Origin: Acinetobacter sp. NIPH 2100 | GTDB lineage: Bacteria; Pseudomonadota; Gammaproteobacteria; Pseudomonadales; Moraxellaceae | Assembly: GCF_000369805.1 (NCBI RefSeq) | Contig: NZ_KB850224.1 | Location: 1,668,262-1,732,261, forward strand | Direction of reading: 5' to 3' | DNA: 64,000 bases | Part shown: positions 33,792 through 43,736 of the stretch, one piece after another | Layout: every line of letters starts with the position of its first letter | Position numbering within the stretch: the stretch's first letter is position 1 | Translations under genes and position numbers: made by a program | The notes under the pieces: model-generated | What the model saw: the letters and a program-made list of their open reading frames with translations, nothing else | The model's database searches: none | What the model was told of the DNA's origin: nothing

Positions 33792-34961
33792 ATGCAATCA
33801 CTGACCATTAATACCAGACTCGCAGGTTTCTACTTTTTCTACTATTCCATAGTCGGGACATTCATGCCGTATTGGAACCTGTATCTGCAAGATCAAGGTT
33901 TTAATTACCAAGAAATCGGCATTCTTTCCTCAATTGCGATTATCACCCGTTTTTTTGCCCCATTGATTTGGGGCTGGATTGCCGATAAGTCTGGTAAACG
34001 AATGCTTTTGGTTCGCATTGCCACGTGGATGGAAGCCTGTATTTGGTTTGCCATTTTTGTGATTCCAAATAGCTTTCAATCCGTGGCCTTGCTGATGCTG
34101 ATTTTTAGCTTCTTCCAAAATGCAATTCTGGCGCAATTTGAAGGGGTAACTTTATTTTGGCTTGGCGAAAAACGTGCAGAACTCTATGGCAAAGTGCGTA
34201 AGTGGGGATCCGTTGGTTTTATCGTAGGTGTATTTGTGATTGGGGCATTATTGGAAGTTATTCCAATTTCAATGTTGCCCATTTTACTTTTGGCGATTTC
34301 ATTCCTTGCATTTCTTTGGTCATTTAGTATTAAAGAACCTGAGCATGCACCGAGTTCGCAGAAAAAATTAGAACCTTTATGGCCAGTTCTAAAGAAGCCA
34401 ACTGTAGCGGCATTCTTTAGCATTGAATTTATTTTATTGTTTTCGTTGGCACCCTTTTACAGTTTCTATAGCAACTTCCTGAAAGAAATTGGATTTAGCA
34501 CCACTCAAATCGGTAGCTTGTGGGCAATGGGCGTCATTGCTGAAATTGTGATGTTTGCTGTTGCACAAAAGCTGTTTTTTACACGCTTTTCATGGCGGAC
34601 ATTGGTTGTTATTTGTCTGCTTTTAACCAGCTTGCGTTGGTTGTTGGTGGGTGTGTTAGAGACAAACTATATTGGACAACTGTTGACGCAATGTTTACAT
34701 GCTTTTAGTTTTGGACTATTTCATCTGATTGCGATGAAAGTCATTTTTCAGAATTTTTCGGCAGAACAGCAAGGTCGGGGACAAGCACTATACAGTACCA
34801 TGTGGGGACTGGGTGTGGCTTCAGGAAGTTTATTGGCAGGACATTATTGGCAAATATTTTCAGGTGCGACGATTTTCTTCTGCGCCAGTATTGCCGTGCT
34901 ATTGGGTTTATTGCTTGTAGTATGGCTGCCGAATCAAGTGGAAACAGCAGCCAATCGCTAG
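33792..34961 (+). CDS. MFS transporter, HcaT-like
   Basis: The protein has 389 residues from ATG 33792; a TTG at 33771 opens the frame earlier but gives a charged extension. About twelve spans are visible. TRLAGFYFFYYSIVGTFMPYWNLYLQDQGF followed by IGILSSIAIITRFFAPLIWGWIADKSGKR matches the MFS_1-like/HcaT group, named for a phenylpropionate transporter. The MFS motif A-like DKSGKR is present after span 2. Substrate unknown. It converges with the amidase gene, with only one base between the two stops and no terminator. Confidence 0.85.
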   Translation: MQSLTINTRLAGFYFFYYSIVGTFMPYWNLYLQDQGFNYQEIGILSSIAIITRFFAPLIWGWIADKSGKRMLLVRIATWMEACIWFAIFVIPNSFQSVALLMLIFSFFQNAILAQFEGVTLFWLGEKRAELYGKVRKWGSVGFIVGVFVIGALLEVIPISMLPILLLAISFLAFLWSFSIKEPEHAPSSQKKLEPLWPVLKKPTVAAFFSIEFILLFSLAPFYSFYSNFLKEIGFSTTQIGSLWAMGVIAEIVMFAVAQKLFFTRFSWRTLVVICLLLTSLRWLLVGVLETNYIGQLLTQCLHAFSFGLFHLIAMKVIFQNFSAEQQGRGQALYSTMWGLGVASGSLLAGHYWQIFSGATIFFCASIAVLLGLLLVVWLPNQVETAANR

Positions 34962-34962
34962 A

Positions 34963-36453
34963 CTAGAGTTGAATATTTTTATACTGGGGCATCCAAGGTT
35001 GTGCTTGTTCCAGTTGGGCTGCAAGTTGCAGCAAGCGATCCTCACGACCAAAAGGCGCAATAAACTGACTACCGAGTGGCATGCCATGTTTGTTCCAATA
35101 AAGTGGTACAGACATAGCCGGTAAACCTGTGACATTTGCCAATTGGGTAAATGGCACCCAACTTAAATTGTCCTGTACCATTTTTTCAACTAATTTACCT
35201 TGCGCTAAATAATGTGCTTTTCCTAGTTTTAACAAACCTTTTAAGATCGGTTTCTGCCAAGCCGGTGTCGCAACTTCACCATTTTTAGGTGCGACAGAGG
35301 CAGTGGTCGGTGTTAAGTACAGGTCATATGTGTTAAAGAAAATATTCATCTGTGTGCTATACAGCCCCCAATTATTCAGGGTATGAATATATTCTGTCGC
35401 CGTGGTTTTAGCGCCAAAGGCAGCTAATGCAATTGAATCGAGTTCGAAATCTCGATCAGTCGCAGCTGCCATTTGCTTGATTTGTGCCTGCATATAGGAG
35501 AATTGACTGAACCATGTGGTGACAAAATCTTTTGCAAGTTCCAGCCCATCAATTTTCGGACGGTCTTCAACCACGATATGACCTAATGACGCCAACAGCT
35601 GAGCTGTTTGTTGCACCGCTAGAATTGCATCTTTAGATATTTTGGTCCCGATCGGTGATTGAGTACTGAAGGCGATTCTGAGTTTTTTCGGCGGTTGTTG
35701 GATGACTTCTAGATAGTTTTGTTTCGGTGCTTCGATTCTAAATAAAGAGGTTTGTTCTGGGCCTTGCACTGCATCGAGCATGGCTGCGCTATCTCGAACA
35801 GTTTTGCTAAGTACATGTTGCATGGCTGCACCGTGCATGGCTTCACTAAATTGTGGTCCCCATGGCGTGCGTCCGCGACTGGGTTTAAGCCCAAATAAAC
35901 CGCAATAGGAAGCGGGGATACGAATTGATCCACCACCATCTCCAGCACCTGCAATAGGAACAAGTCCACCTGCAACTGCCGAAGCAGCGCCACCTGAAGA
36001 GCCACCGCTGTTATGTTTTAAATTCCACGGATTATGGCATGTCCCCCAAGCGTCAGGCTCAGTAATCCCTTTAATTCCGAATTCTGGCGTGTTGGTTCGT
36101 CCGAAAGTGACAATACCGGTTTGTTCCCAACGATTGACAATTTCTGCATTAAAGTCAGGCGTGTAATTGATCCGTTTGAGTGCATGGCTGCCGTAGGAAG
36201 TGGGGATACCCTGATATTCCTGAAATAGATCTTTAACTAAAAATGGAACACCCGCAAATGGACCAGATATAGCCTGTTGGGCACGTTGTTTCGCTTGTTC
36301 GTACATCGGGATAATGATGGCATTTAGCTTTGAATTAACTTTATCAGTTCGTTCTAATGCGATTTCGAGCAGCTCCGAAGGCTGTACCTCTTTGTTTCTG
36401 ACTAACTCAGCTAACCCTAAACCATCGTACTGTACGTATTCTGAAAATTTCAT
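34963..36453 (-). CDS. Amidase signature family enzyme
   Basis: The protein has 496 residues. The Ser-cis-Ser-Lys triad is present: Lys in PFLVKDLFQ, the Gly/Ser-rich core [32 protein letters not shown], and the downstream [17 protein letters not shown]. Length and motifs fit 6-aminohexanoate-dimer hydrolase and glutamyl-tRNA amidotransferase A-like amidases, but the gatB/gatC genes are not adjacent and the family is broad, so it is a general cytosolic amidase of unknown substrate. AGGGATAAAAGCC precedes ATG 36453. Confidence 0.9.
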   Translation of the reverse strand: MKFSEYVQYDGLGLAELVRNKEVQPSELLEIALERTDKVNSKLNAIIIPMYEQAKQRAQQAISGPFAGVPFLVKDLFQEYQGIPTSYGSHALKRINYTPDFNAEIVNRWEQTGIVTFGRTNTPEFGIKGITEPDAWGTCHNPWNLKHNSGGSSGGAASAVAGGLVPIAGAGDGGGSIRIPASYCGLFGLKPSRGRTPWGPQFSEAMHGAAMQHVLSKTVRDSAAMLDAVQGPEQTSLFRIEAPKQNYLEVIQQPPKKLRIAFSTQSPIGTKISKDAILAVQQTAQLLASLGHIVVEDRPKIDGLELAKDFVTTWFSQFSYMQAQIKQMAAATDRDFELDSIALAAFGAKTTATEYIHTLNNWGLYSTQMNIFFNTYDLYLTPTTASVAPKNGEVATPAWQKPILKGLLKLGKAHYLAQGKLVEKMVQDNLSWVPFTQLANVTGLPAMSVPLYWNKHGMPLGSQFIAPFGREDRLLQLAAQLEQAQPWMPQYKNIQL

Positions 36454-36656
36454 GGCTTTTATCCCTAAAGCTAAATCTTTATAAAGTAAAAAGTTAAATA
36501 CAATTTGAAAAATAGAATACCTGAAAAATTATCAAAACAAGCAATTAAATTACATGGTAAAAATATTGTGTTTATATGGTTATGAATGCATGCTTTTATC
36601 AAAAAATATGCTAATTTAAGCCTATGCACCGTTAAGATGACGACTTAATTAAATCT

Positions 36657-37136
36657 ATGAAAAATATTTATATTATTGGATTATTATGGGCTTGCTCAAC
36701 ATGGACTATGGCAGAGACGGTCGTAAATGACAAAGCAACAGTAACACCACAACAAATAGCCAAAGCAAATGCGATTCGGGTCACAACTCGCCCTGAAATC
36801 ATGGGGCTGTGGGGAATGGAAATTCCCAACAATAAGAAGTGTGTCGAATACTATAACTTCCGTGGCGCAAGTGATGTTGTGATTAAGAGTGGTCAAGAAT
36901 GGTCGTATGGGTTATATGATTATCAGCCATCAGAAGATCATAAAGAACGCTTGCCAGCACTGGTTTTGCAAATTAAATATGACAATAATGAAATGGATTG
37001 TTCAGGTCAAAAGCAAGATCAAACGGGTGAGGTTTCCCAATATTTTGTAAAATGGGCTAATGATTCAACGATCGATTTTTGTGCCAGCGAGAAAGGTGAT
37101 AAGTGTTTCGCGACCTTGCGTCGAGTTTTACCTTGA
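36657..37136 (+). CDS. Small exported hypothetical protein
   Basis: The protein has 159 residues. A signal peptide ends at residue 19 or 20 (STWTMAE). The mature protein begins with a helix-like KATVTPQQIAKANAIR, then IMGLWGMEIPNNKKCVEYYNFRGASDVVI, a pattern seen in small periplasmic lipocalin-like or META-type proteins in which a short strand-rich domain follows GLWG. Four cysteines (C-V-E-Y-Y, D-C-S, D-F-C-A, K-C-F-A) could make two disulfides. I do not recognise a named family. A terminator follows 15 bases after the stop. Confidence 0.72.
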   Translation: MKNIYIIGLLWACSTWTMAETVVNDKATVTPQQIAKANAIRVTTRPEIMGLWGMEIPNNKKCVEYYNFRGASDVVIKSGQEWSYGLYDYQPSEDHKERLPALVLQIKYDNNEMDCSGQKQDQTGEVSQYFVKWANDSTIDFCASEKGDKCFATLRRVLP

Positions 37137-37151
37137 TTGAAGATTATTATA

Positions 37152-37184
37152 AAAAAAGCCTCTTATAATTTAAGAGGCTTTTTT
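37152..37184. terminator. Bidirectional terminator
   Basis: AAAAAAGCCTCTTA, loop TAATT, TAAGAGGCTTTTTT: a perfect 14-bp stem, between the exported-protein gene and the convergent accC. Confidence 0.95.
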
Positions 37185-37186
37185 AT

Positions 37187-38551
37187 TTAGGCTTTTTCAG
37201 CTTGTGGTTCAAGCTGCTTTAGCAAATGTTTTTCAAGGTAATGAATATCCATTGCCTGTTCGCAGAAATTTTTGTCTTGCAAGATCAAATCTTTATGCAA
37301 AGGAATATTGGTTTTAATTCCCGTCAAAATCATTTCATCTAATGCTTGGCGCATACGAGCCAAAGATGTTTCACGGTCTTTACCATGAGAAATCAATTTT
37401 GCAATCATTGAGTCATAGTAAGGCGGAATGTTGTAGCCTTGATAAATATGCGAGTCTAAACGAATCCCTGCGCCACCTGGGGCATAGAAATTTTCAATTT
37501 TACCTGGAGAAGGTAAGAACGTCGTAGGATCTTCAGCATTGATACGGCATTCAATGGCATGGCCTTTGACTTCGATTTGCTCCTGCTCAAGTTCTAGACC
37601 TAGACCAGCCGCAATGCGAAGCTGTTGCTCAATGATATCAACCCCAGTCACCATTTCAGTGACAGGATGTTCAACTTGTACACGCGTATTCATTTCAATG
37701 AAGAAGAATTCGCCGTCTTCAAATAAAAATTCAAATGTACCTGCACCACGATACTGCATTAACTTACATGCATTCACACATGCTTCTAAAATGTCGGCAC
37801 GTGCTTGTTCTGGTAGGTTTGGCGCAGGTGCTTCTTCGAGAACTTTTTGATGGCGACGTTGTAAAGAACAGTCACGATCATACAGGTGAATTGCATGGCC
37901 ATTACCATCACCGAGAACCTGTACTTCTACATGGCGTGGTTTTTGTAAGAAACGTTCCATATAGACCGTATCATCGCCGAACCACATTTCAGCATCACGT
38001 TGTGCAGCCTGAACAGATTCAAGCAGTGTATCGACACGCTCTACGATACGCATACCACGACCGCCGCCACCAGAAGCAGCTTTTACAATCAATGGAAAGC
38101 CGATTTCTTTTGCTTCAGCAAGGGCATTGTTAATCGTTACTGCATGGTCACAACCCGGTACGGTTGGTACGCCAGACTTTTTCATGGCAATAATCGCTGA
38201 TACTTTATTCCCCATGAGGCGAATATGTTCAGGGCGAGGGCCGATGAAAATAAAACCAGAACTTTCTACAATTTCAGCAAATTCTGCATTCTCGGATAAG
38301 AAGCCATAACCAGGGTGGATTGCATCTGCACCTGTAATTTCTGCAGCCGTAATAATTGCAGGAATATTTAAATAGCTTTCGCTACTCGCACCCGGTCCGA
38401 TACACACTGCTTCATCAACGAAGCGTAAGTGCATTAAGTCTTTATCAGCATCTGAGTAGATACCAACAGTTTTAATGCCAAGAGTTTTACAAGCCCGAGT
38501 AATTCGTAAAGCGATTTCGCCACGGTTTGCAATTAATACTTTTTGCAACAT
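37187..38551 (-). CDS. accC: Acetyl-CoA carboxylase, biotin carboxylase subunit
   Basis: The protein has 454 residues from ATG 38551 (GGGG before it), where the family start [17 protein letters not shown] lies; the frame also opens with TTG 38563. It carboxylates biotin on AccB using ATP and bicarbonate, the first step of fatty acid synthesis. ATP-grasp motifs are seen: [50 protein letters not shown], and the catalytic [27 protein letters not shown]. Only 17 bases separate it from accB. This is an essential core gene. Confidence 0.97.
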   Translation of the reverse strand: MLQKVLIANRGEIALRITRACKTLGIKTVGIYSDADKDLMHLRFVDEAVCIGPGASSESYLNIPAIITAAEITGADAIHPGYGFLSENAEFAEIVESSGFIFIGPRPEHIRLMGNKVSAIIAMKKSGVPTVPGCDHAVTINNALAEAKEIGFPLIVKAASGGGGRGMRIVERVDTLLESVQAAQRDAEMWFGDDTVYMERFLQKPRHVEVQVLGDGNGHAIHLYDRDCSLQRRHQKVLEEAPAPNLPEQARADILEACVNACKLMQYRGAGTFEFLFEDGEFFFIEMNTRVQVEHPVTEMVTGVDIIEQQLRIAAGLGLELEQEQIEVKGHAIECRINAEDPTTFLPSPGKIENFYAPGGAGIRLDSHIYQGYNIPPYYDSMIAKLISHGKDRETSLARMRQALDEMILTGIKTNIPLHKDLILQDKNFCEQAMDIHYLEKHLLKQLEPQAEKA

Positions 38552-38568
38552 AGGAATCCCCAAACTGA

Positions 38569-38991
38569 TTAAGCACGGTAGCGGAAAAGTGGTTGACCGA
38601 ATTGGATCACTTCACCATTTTTCACGAGAATTTCTTCAATTACGCCGCTTTTTGTTGCTTCAATCGGGTTCATGATTTTCATTGCTTCAATAATACCCAG
38701 CGTTTCACCCGCAGATACCGTTTGACCGACTTTGACAAATGGTGCTTCACCAGGACTTGGTGCTGCATAGAACACACCAACCATTGGTGAAGTTTCAACA
38801 GCACCACGTGGTGTTTTTGCTGCTGGAGCAGCAGGTGCCGAAGCAGCAGAAGCTGCTGCAATTGGAGCCGTTGCGTAAACAGGAGTTGGACGAGTCAGTG
38901 AGATGGATTGATCACCTTCCTTAACTTCAATCGCTTGTAAGTCAGATTCAATCATCAAGTCGATGAGCTTCTTGATTTTACGGATATCCAT
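38569..38991 (-). CDS. accB: Biotin carboxyl carrier protein of acetyl-CoA carboxylase
   Basis: The protein has 140 residues. The C-terminal biotinyl domain has the biotin-accepting Lys in E-A-M-K-I-M-N and the surrounding [31 protein letters not shown] with the thumb loop. A Pro/Ala-rich linker (residues about 35-60) joins it to the N-terminal [23 protein letters not shown], which binds AccC. It carries carboxybiotin to the carboxyltransferase AccAD (genes not in the window). It is the middle gene of aroQ-accB-accC. Confidence 0.97.
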   Translation of the reverse strand: MDIRKIKKLIDLMIESDLQAIEVKEGDQSISLTRPTPVYATAPIAAASAASAPAAPAAKTPRGAVETSPMVGVFYAAPSPGEAPFVKVGQTVSAGETLGIIEAMKIMNPIEATKSGVIEEILVKNGEVIQFGQPLFRYRA

Positions 38992-39017
38992 GAGTGAGCA
39001 TTCCTAAAAAGTTTAAA

Positions 39018-39467
39018 TTAGTTAGAAGATTGAATTTTTTCGATAGCGTAATCGAGAGCAAAGGAGTAACCCTTTGCACCTAAGCCACAAATTACGCCAA
39101 TGGCTTTATCTGATAAATATGAGTGATGACGAAATGCTTCACGAGCGTGAACATTTGACAAATGAACCTCAATAAATGGAATAGCAACACCGAGCAGGGC
39201 ATCGCGTAAAGCAACAGAGGTATGGGTCAAGGCAGCAGGGTTGATAATGATAAATTTCACACCCTCATTTTGTGCTTGATGGATACGATCAACAATCGCT
39301 CCTTCCCAATTGCTCTGAAAAGTATCTAGTGTGAGTGATGCATGTTGGGCTTGAGCGGTGAGTTGCTGGTTAACATCATCTAACGTCAGATAACCATATA
39401 CCTCTGGTTCGCGTTTTCCTAGCAAGTTCAAATTCGGTCCATGAATTACCAAAATGGTTGAGCTCAT
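39018..39467 (-). CDS. aroQ: Type II 3-dehydroquinate dehydratase
   Basis: The protein has 149 residues. It removes water from 3-dehydroquinate in the shikimate pathway. Signature features are [19 protein letters not shown] at the start with catalytic Arg and Tyr in the flexible lid, [33 protein letters not shown], and [24 protein letters not shown] with catalytic His. It is the first gene of the operon with accB and accC, an arrangement common in proteobacteria. TTGGAGCAGGCTGA precedes ATG 39467. Confidence 0.96.
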   Translation of the reverse strand: MSSTILVIHGPNLNLLGKREPEVYGYLTLDDVNQQLTAQAQHASLTLDTFQSNWEGAIVDRIHQAQNEGVKFIIINPAALTHTSVALRDALLGVAIPFIEVHLSNVHAREAFRHHSYLSDKAIGVICGLGAKGYSFALDYAIEKIQSSN

Positions 39468-40033
39468 TCAGCCTGCTCCAATTCTAAATCTGCAAAAGTT
39501 TTTTGCAAGATGTCTGCAAAGTTTGCTTATTATGGCACAAAATTCTGCAATTTTTTTATAATTTGTTTTAATCAATGAAGAAATTTGCATACCAAGCATG
39601 GTGCATATAATGAAAACTTTGCAAGGAATTGGCAATGTTAAAATATGACAAAATTTAGTGTAATTTTATTTTTAAACATTCTAAACTGAATTACCCCATT
39701 TCGTTCATGGGATTTGTGTAACTCAGCAGTCAAACTGCTTAGATTTTCGTATTTTAGATCGATTTAAATCCCTAAAAAAGAATAGGATAAAAGGTGTTTG
39801 TAAGAGATCGGGTAGGACGGAAATTTTATACTAACATATTGTTTTTCAGTGTTTAAATAAATATTTTTGAAGATATTGAAGTCGACTGAGCTAAATGATG
39901 AATATTAAACATTTTGTGATGCTGCTGAGTCATTGAGTGCTATTGCGAAGCTGATACTTACTGTGATGTAAGATGATTAGAGATTGAACATTGCGATCGC
40001 TTGCACAGTTGGCAGAAATGATAAAATTTCGCA
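39468..40033. other. Upstream region of the aroQ operon, no gene seen
   Basis: The left end must carry the aroQ-accBC promoter on the minus strand; a run of TGCAA/TTGCA boxes recurs at about 39490-39620. The rest is AT-rich and has no supported frame. Confidence 0.5.
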
Positions 40034-40184
40034 TTCTGTATGGCAGTTAATGACATAAAAATGTCCGAAAAAGATATCTCTGCTTTCAATATGATAGTGA
40101 GTACTTAAGGGATTACTTTTGATTGGCGTAATTCCTTTTGGGTCTTTCAAAAGCTGTCTTGATCGTTAAAGACAGCTTTTTTTT
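40034..40184 (+). ncRNA. Candidate small RNA with terminator hairpin
   Basis: A promoter-like TTGCAC (40001-40006) and TAAAAT (40022-40027) with a 15-base spacer precede about 150 bases that have no open frame. Two hairpins follow: GGGATTAC with GTAATTCC (40109-40116 and 40128-40135, one G-T pair) and a 12-bp perfect terminator AAAAGCTGTCTT/AAGACAGCTTTT (40149-40160 and 40169-40180) with a plus-strand T tract to 40184. The T tract points the wrong way for the converging nasS gene, so something on the plus strand ends here. No known RNA family recognised. Confidence 0.5.
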
Positions 40185-40194
40185 GTCCTCAGTT

Positions 40195-41229
40195 TTATGG
40201 GCTGTTTGCAGCAGCTTGATAGGTTTCGAGCAACAGACAATTCTGTGCTTGCGTCAGATAAGTGTCTTGTTCTAGCTGCAAAGCATTCCATTTATGCATT
40301 TGTTGAAATAACCATTCAAAGTCTTGGGCTTTGGGTTCAGCACTGTTGAGTACAAAATTCCGAATAATATTTTGGATGGTAAAATACTTTTCAACATGAA
40401 CGTCTGGCGAACAATGGAATTGAATGACATCAAATTCAATGAGAAGCTGCCAGACGGGTGCAAAATCTTCGAGTTGTCGTAGTTCTTGTTGTGCTTGAAT
40501 AATGGCACTGGTCAATGCAATCAAAGTATGAGGGTGTTGCTGCGCCCATTCTTGAGTGACTGCCAAAACTTTATCAGCAACATTAGGAATGATGTGTTGA
40601 CTCGTGCAGACGATTTGACTTAAACCCTGTAACTCAGCTTGCGTATTCCAGGGTTCACCCACACAAAAGCCATCCACCAGATGATTACTCAAGGCCTCGA
40701 CCATATAGGGTGGTGGCAATGTTTTCACCTGAATTGATTGTGCGAGCTTCGGATCAGCCAATGCCAGCCATTCTCTTAAACAATAGTGATGAATTGAGTG
40801 TTGAAACACATGTGCCAAAGAGACATTTTGATGCTGGTGGATGTAATCTGTCAGTTTTTTGGCTGAACTTTCAGCAGAATCGTGCTTCCGAATATCGAGT
40901 GCATAGCAGAGCTTCTGGCTCAAACTAATAAAGGCGCGGTTTTCACTGAGTACCAATGGCGTCTGTAAGGCAATGCCAATTTGATCACTACCCACAGCTG
41001 CAGCAGGTAACATCGCAGACAAGCAATGAGCAGCATCGAGTAAGCCAAAAGCGAGGCGATCTCGTAAACTGGCCCATGATGCTTCCTTGACTAAATCGAC
41101 CTTTAAACCAACATCTTCAAAAAAACCGCGCTGTTTTGCCCAAAGTAATGCGACACAATCAAGTAAGGGAATATAGCCAAGTTGTAATTCAGTTTTTTCT
41201 ACTTTCTCTAATTCGACTAAATGGCTCAT
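40195..41229 (-). CDS. nasS: Nitrate sensor, ABC-type nitrate-binding protein homolog
   Basis: The protein has 344 residues and no signal peptide, so it is cytoplasmic, unlike transport-binding relatives. It matches the NrtA/CmpA/NasS group by ELQLGYIPLLDCVALLWAKQRGFFEDVGLKVDLVKEASWASLRDRLAFGLLDAAHCLSAMLP, and by VDGFCVGEPWNTQ. In the NasS/NasT systems of related bacteria, nitrate-free NasS holds the antiterminator NasT inactive and nitrate releases it. It follows nasT with no gap (its ATG abuts the nasT stop) and its ribosome-binding site lies within nasT. Confidence 0.88.
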   Translation of the reverse strand: MSHLVELEKVEKTELQLGYIPLLDCVALLWAKQRGFFEDVGLKVDLVKEASWASLRDRLAFGLLDAAHCLSAMLPAAAVGSDQIGIALQTPLVLSENRAFISLSQKLCYALDIRKHDSAESSAKKLTDYIHQHQNVSLAHVFQHSIHHYCLREWLALADPKLAQSIQVKTLPPPYMVEALSNHLVDGFCVGEPWNTQAELQGLSQIVCTSQHIIPNVADKVLAVTQEWAQQHPHTLIALTSAIIQAQQELRQLEDFAPVWQLLIEFDVIQFHCSPDVHVEKYFTIQNIIRNFVLNSAEPKAQDFEWLFQQMHKWNALQLEQDTYLTQAQNCLLLETYQAAANSP

Positions 41230-41820
41230 CTATTCATCCTTTAGCTGATTATTTAAAAGTTGTTGTGCATCGAGTAAACGCCGTGCCATTTCTCCAATGG
41301 TCATACGATGACTCATCGCATTCTTTCGGAGTAATTGAAAGGCGGTATCTTCAGTTAAGCCATGCAATTGCATCAGCAATACTTTGGCTTTTTCCACATC
41401 TTTGCGGTCTGCCAGTTTGGTTTTGGCATCTTTGAGGTCACATTCTAGTTTTTTATGCTTTTTATACTGTTCAATCGAAATATCTAAAATCGTGTGCAGA
41501 CGGCTTGGATCAATGCCATCGACAATATAGGCGGTAATCCCTGCATCGATGGCTTGTTTAATCATGTCTTTGTCAGTGTTCTTGGTAAATAGAACCGTGG
41601 GTAGATCAAAGTTACTGACACAACTTTCGATCACATCGCGATGTGGGTGATCCATATCAAGCAGAATCACATCTGCTTGAAGGTGTTCGAGTTTAAAAAT
41701 ATTGAGATGATCGAGGGTAAAGCAAGCCACTACATCAAAGTCATGTTCAATTAAACAGGTTTTTATGTATTCAGCCCGAGCCTGGTCGTCATCAATAAGT
41801 GCGATCTTGAGTTTCGGCAT
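41230..41820 (-). CDS. nasT: ANTAR antiterminator of nitrate assimilation
   Basis: The protein has 196 residues from ATG 41820; the open frame upstream (to 41919) is not conserved-looking. The receiver-like domain starts PKLKIALIDDDQARAEYIK, with D-D-D and the phosphoacceptor position in VILLDMDHPH. A coiled-coil (EQYKKHKKLECDLKDAKTKLADRKDVEKAK) leads to the ANTAR RNA-binding domain AKVLLMQLHGLTEDTAFQLLRKNAMSHRMTIGEMARRLL. NasT proteins bind paired hairpins in the leader RNA of nitrate genes and prevent termination. The operon with nasS fits this. Confidence 0.88.
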   Translation of the reverse strand: MPKLKIALIDDDQARAEYIKTCLIEHDFDVVACFTLDHLNIFKLEHLQADVILLDMDHPHRDVIESCVSNFDLPTVLFTKNTDKDMIKQAIDAGITAYIVDGIDPSRLHTILDISIEQYKKHKKLECDLKDAKTKLADRKDVEKAKVLLMQLHGLTEDTAFQLLRKNAMSHRMTIGEMARRLLDAQQLLNNQLKDE

Positions 41821-42048
41821 AAGTATATAGGTCAAACGGTGGGGGTGATGCACAGGTGGTATCAAGTACTGTACGTATTGTTTTTCAAGCAAAATTAGTG
41901 CCAGTGAATGTATTTGCATTTCTTATTCGGTGCAATCGCTCCGTAAGCGTATTGTTTATGCGCTTTATTGTATCGCTGCTGCTGATGACTGAAAATGAAA
42001 AGTTAGATTTGCCAACTAAAAAAATAAAGATGTACTTTTTTGGTGCGT

Positions 42049-42095
42049 AAAAAGACTTGTTTTGAAGCAGTGCGAATTATGCTTTAAAACAGGTC
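42049..42095 (-). terminator. Terminator hairpin in the nasT leader
   Basis: GACTTGTTTTGAAGCA (42054-42069) pairs over 16 bases with TGCTTTAAAACAGGTC (42080-42095), two G-T pairs, loop GTGCGAATTA. On the minus strand it is followed by TTTTT (42053-42049), so it can end a transcript running toward nasT, about 229 bases before the nasT start. It could be an attenuator or a barrier to readthrough. Confidence 0.7.
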
Positions 42096-42297
42096 GTTGT
42101 ATCGAATGTAGTATCTTCAACTGAATTGATATCTATTAAAAATAAAGAATAAATGAATAAAGTTTATATAAAACAATGGCTATTTTGTATTTTGAAGATA
42201 TTGATGAACACTTGGCACAGCATTTGCTAACTATTCCTTGAGTCAAAGATGACTTCTAAAAATTGTAAGACGGCCAACGATGTCCGATCTGATCGGT

Positions 42298-42325
42298 TTG
42301 TTGATACAGCGTGATGTATCAACAA
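42298..42325 (+). promoter_or_regulatory. Leader hairpin before the nitrate transporter
   Basis: TTGTTGATACA and TGTATCAACAA (42298-42308 and 42315-42325) form a perfect 11-bp stem with a 6-base loop GCGTGA, ending 30 bases before the start at 42356. ANTAR proteins read six-base loops with A at 1 and G at 4; this loop does not match at position 1 unless the top A-T pair opens to give AGCGTGAT. No T tract follows, so it is not a terminator by itself. Confidence 0.55.
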
Positions 42326-42355
42326 CACAAGATACGTTCAGTATGGGAGATGGCA

Positions 42356-43708
42356 ATGTCTTTAGATTTATCGGCGAAAAAAGCCACATCAATCAAGTTA
42401 TTTAACTTTTCAGCACCAGCAATGCGGGCCTTCCACATGAGTTGGCTTGCTTTCTTCGTTTGCTTCTTTGCGTGGTTCGCCTGCGCACCGTTAATGCCAG
42501 TCATTGCTGGTGAGTTTCATCTCACCAAAGATCAGATCGCCAATATCAATATCGCAGCCGTTGCAATCACGATTGTGGTTCGTCTCATCGTCGGTCCGCT
42601 GTGTGATAAGTACGGGCCACGTAAAACTTACACAGCATTGTTATTGTTGGGCAGCATTCCCGTGTTTGGTGTTGCGGCAGCGAATAGTTATGAATCCTTC
42701 CTGTTTTTCCGCTTATTGATTGGTGCGATTGGCGCAAGCTTTGTGATCACTCAATATCATACCAGCATTATGTTTGCACCAAATGTAGTGGGTACTGCCA
42801 ACGCAACTTCCGCAGGTTGGGGCAATGCAGGTGGTGGAGCAACCCAAGCACTAATGCCATTACTTCTTGCCGCCTTGGTGATGTTCGGTGTTGAACAAAC
42901 CATGGGCTGGAGAATTGCGTTGATTGTGCCAGGTGTGATGATGGTCATTGTCGGCATTCTTTACTGGAAACTGACTCAAGACAGCCCACAAGGTAACTTT
43001 AAAGAATTACGTGCACAAGGTGCTGTGGTTGGCAGCGACAAGAAAGGTGGTATGGCAATCTTGATGCATGCAGCTCGTAACTATCGCGTTTGGATCCTGT
43101 TCTGTTCTTATGCAGCCTGCTTTGGCATTGAAATCTTTATGCACAACATCATCGCGATGTACTACGTCGAGAATTTTAATTATGGATTAAAAGAGGCAGG
43201 TTTAGCGGCAGGAATCTTTGGTTTGTTGGCCCTGTTTGCCCGTGCGCTTGGCGGTATTGTCTCGGATCGAGTTGCACTGAAAAAAGGTTTGGATGGTCGC
43301 ACTAAAATCTTATTTATCCTGATCTTGGGTGAGGGGTTATTCCTGATGCTATTTGCTCATATGAATAGCGCAGCACTTGCAATTCTGAGTATGACCATCT
43401 TTGCTTTGTTTACCCATATGGCATGTGGTGCAACGTATGCCTTGGTTCCATTTATTGATCGTGAAGCCTTGGGTGGTGTCGCAGGCATCATTGGTGCAGG
43501 CGGCAATGTGGGTGCAGTTGCAGCAGGCTTCTTGTTGAAAGGTATGGTCGATATTCAAACCTGTTTAATGGTTTTAGGTGGCTTGGTGGTCATTGCTGCA
43601 AGCTCAGTAATGCTCATTCGGTTTTCAGTAGAGCACAAAGAAAAAGAACAACAGCTGTTTGAGCAAGCCATGTTGGAACGTCGTTCAGAACAAAGCAGCG
43701 CAGCTTAA
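42356..43708 (+). CDS. Nitrate/nitrite transporter, MFS NarK/NasA type
   Basis: The protein has 450 residues from ATG 42356, which has GGAG 6 bases upstream; earlier ATGs at 42311-42350 do not. About twelve spans. The nitrate signature around GQ.G.. is seen as ATSAGWGNAGGGATQALMPLL (nitrate-porter motif), with LAFFVCFFAWFACAPLMPVIAGEFHLT at the start and GAGGNVGAVAAGFLL in span 11. It brings nitrate into the cell for assimilation. It is the first gene of the long nas cluster; the next start is 28 bases beyond its stop. Confidence 0.92.
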   Translation: MSLDLSAKKATSIKLFNFSAPAMRAFHMSWLAFFVCFFAWFACAPLMPVIAGEFHLTKDQIANINIAAVAITIVVRLIVGPLCDKYGPRKTYTALLLLGSIPVFGVAAANSYESFLFFRLLIGAIGASFVITQYHTSIMFAPNVVGTANATSAGWGNAGGGATQALMPLLLAALVMFGVEQTMGWRIALIVPGVMMVIVGILYWKLTQDSPQGNFKELRAQGAVVGSDKKGGMAILMHAARNYRVWILFCSYAACFGIEIFMHNIIAMYYVENFNYGLKEAGLAAGIFGLLALFARALGGIVSDRVALKKGLDGRTKILFILILGEGLFLMLFAHMNSAALAILSMTIFALFTHMACGATYALVPFIDREALGGVAGIIGAGGNVGAVAAGFLLKGMVDIQTCLMVLGGLVVIAASSVMLIRFSVEHKEKEQQLFEQAMLERRSEQSSAA

Positions 43709-43736
43709 TCAAAGATCAGATTTTAGGAGAAACACA

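Larger units (their letters stand above)
41821..42355. other. Regulatory region between nasT and the nitrate transporter
   Basis: 535 bases with no gene but much structure: a minus-strand terminator hairpin at 42049-42095 in the nasT leader, and a perfect 11-bp stem with a 6-base loop at 42298-42325 just before the transporter. The two divergent promoters must lie here. Confidence 0.6.

Noticed and set aside
33601..33801. 66-residue minus-strand frame before the MFS gene
   Set aside because: No start signal, no domain and it overlaps the start of the MFS gene.
37735..38133. 132-residue open frame on the plus strand inside accC
   Set aside because: Fully antisense to a core gene with clear ATP-grasp motifs; His/Arg-rich composition is a reading-frame shadow.
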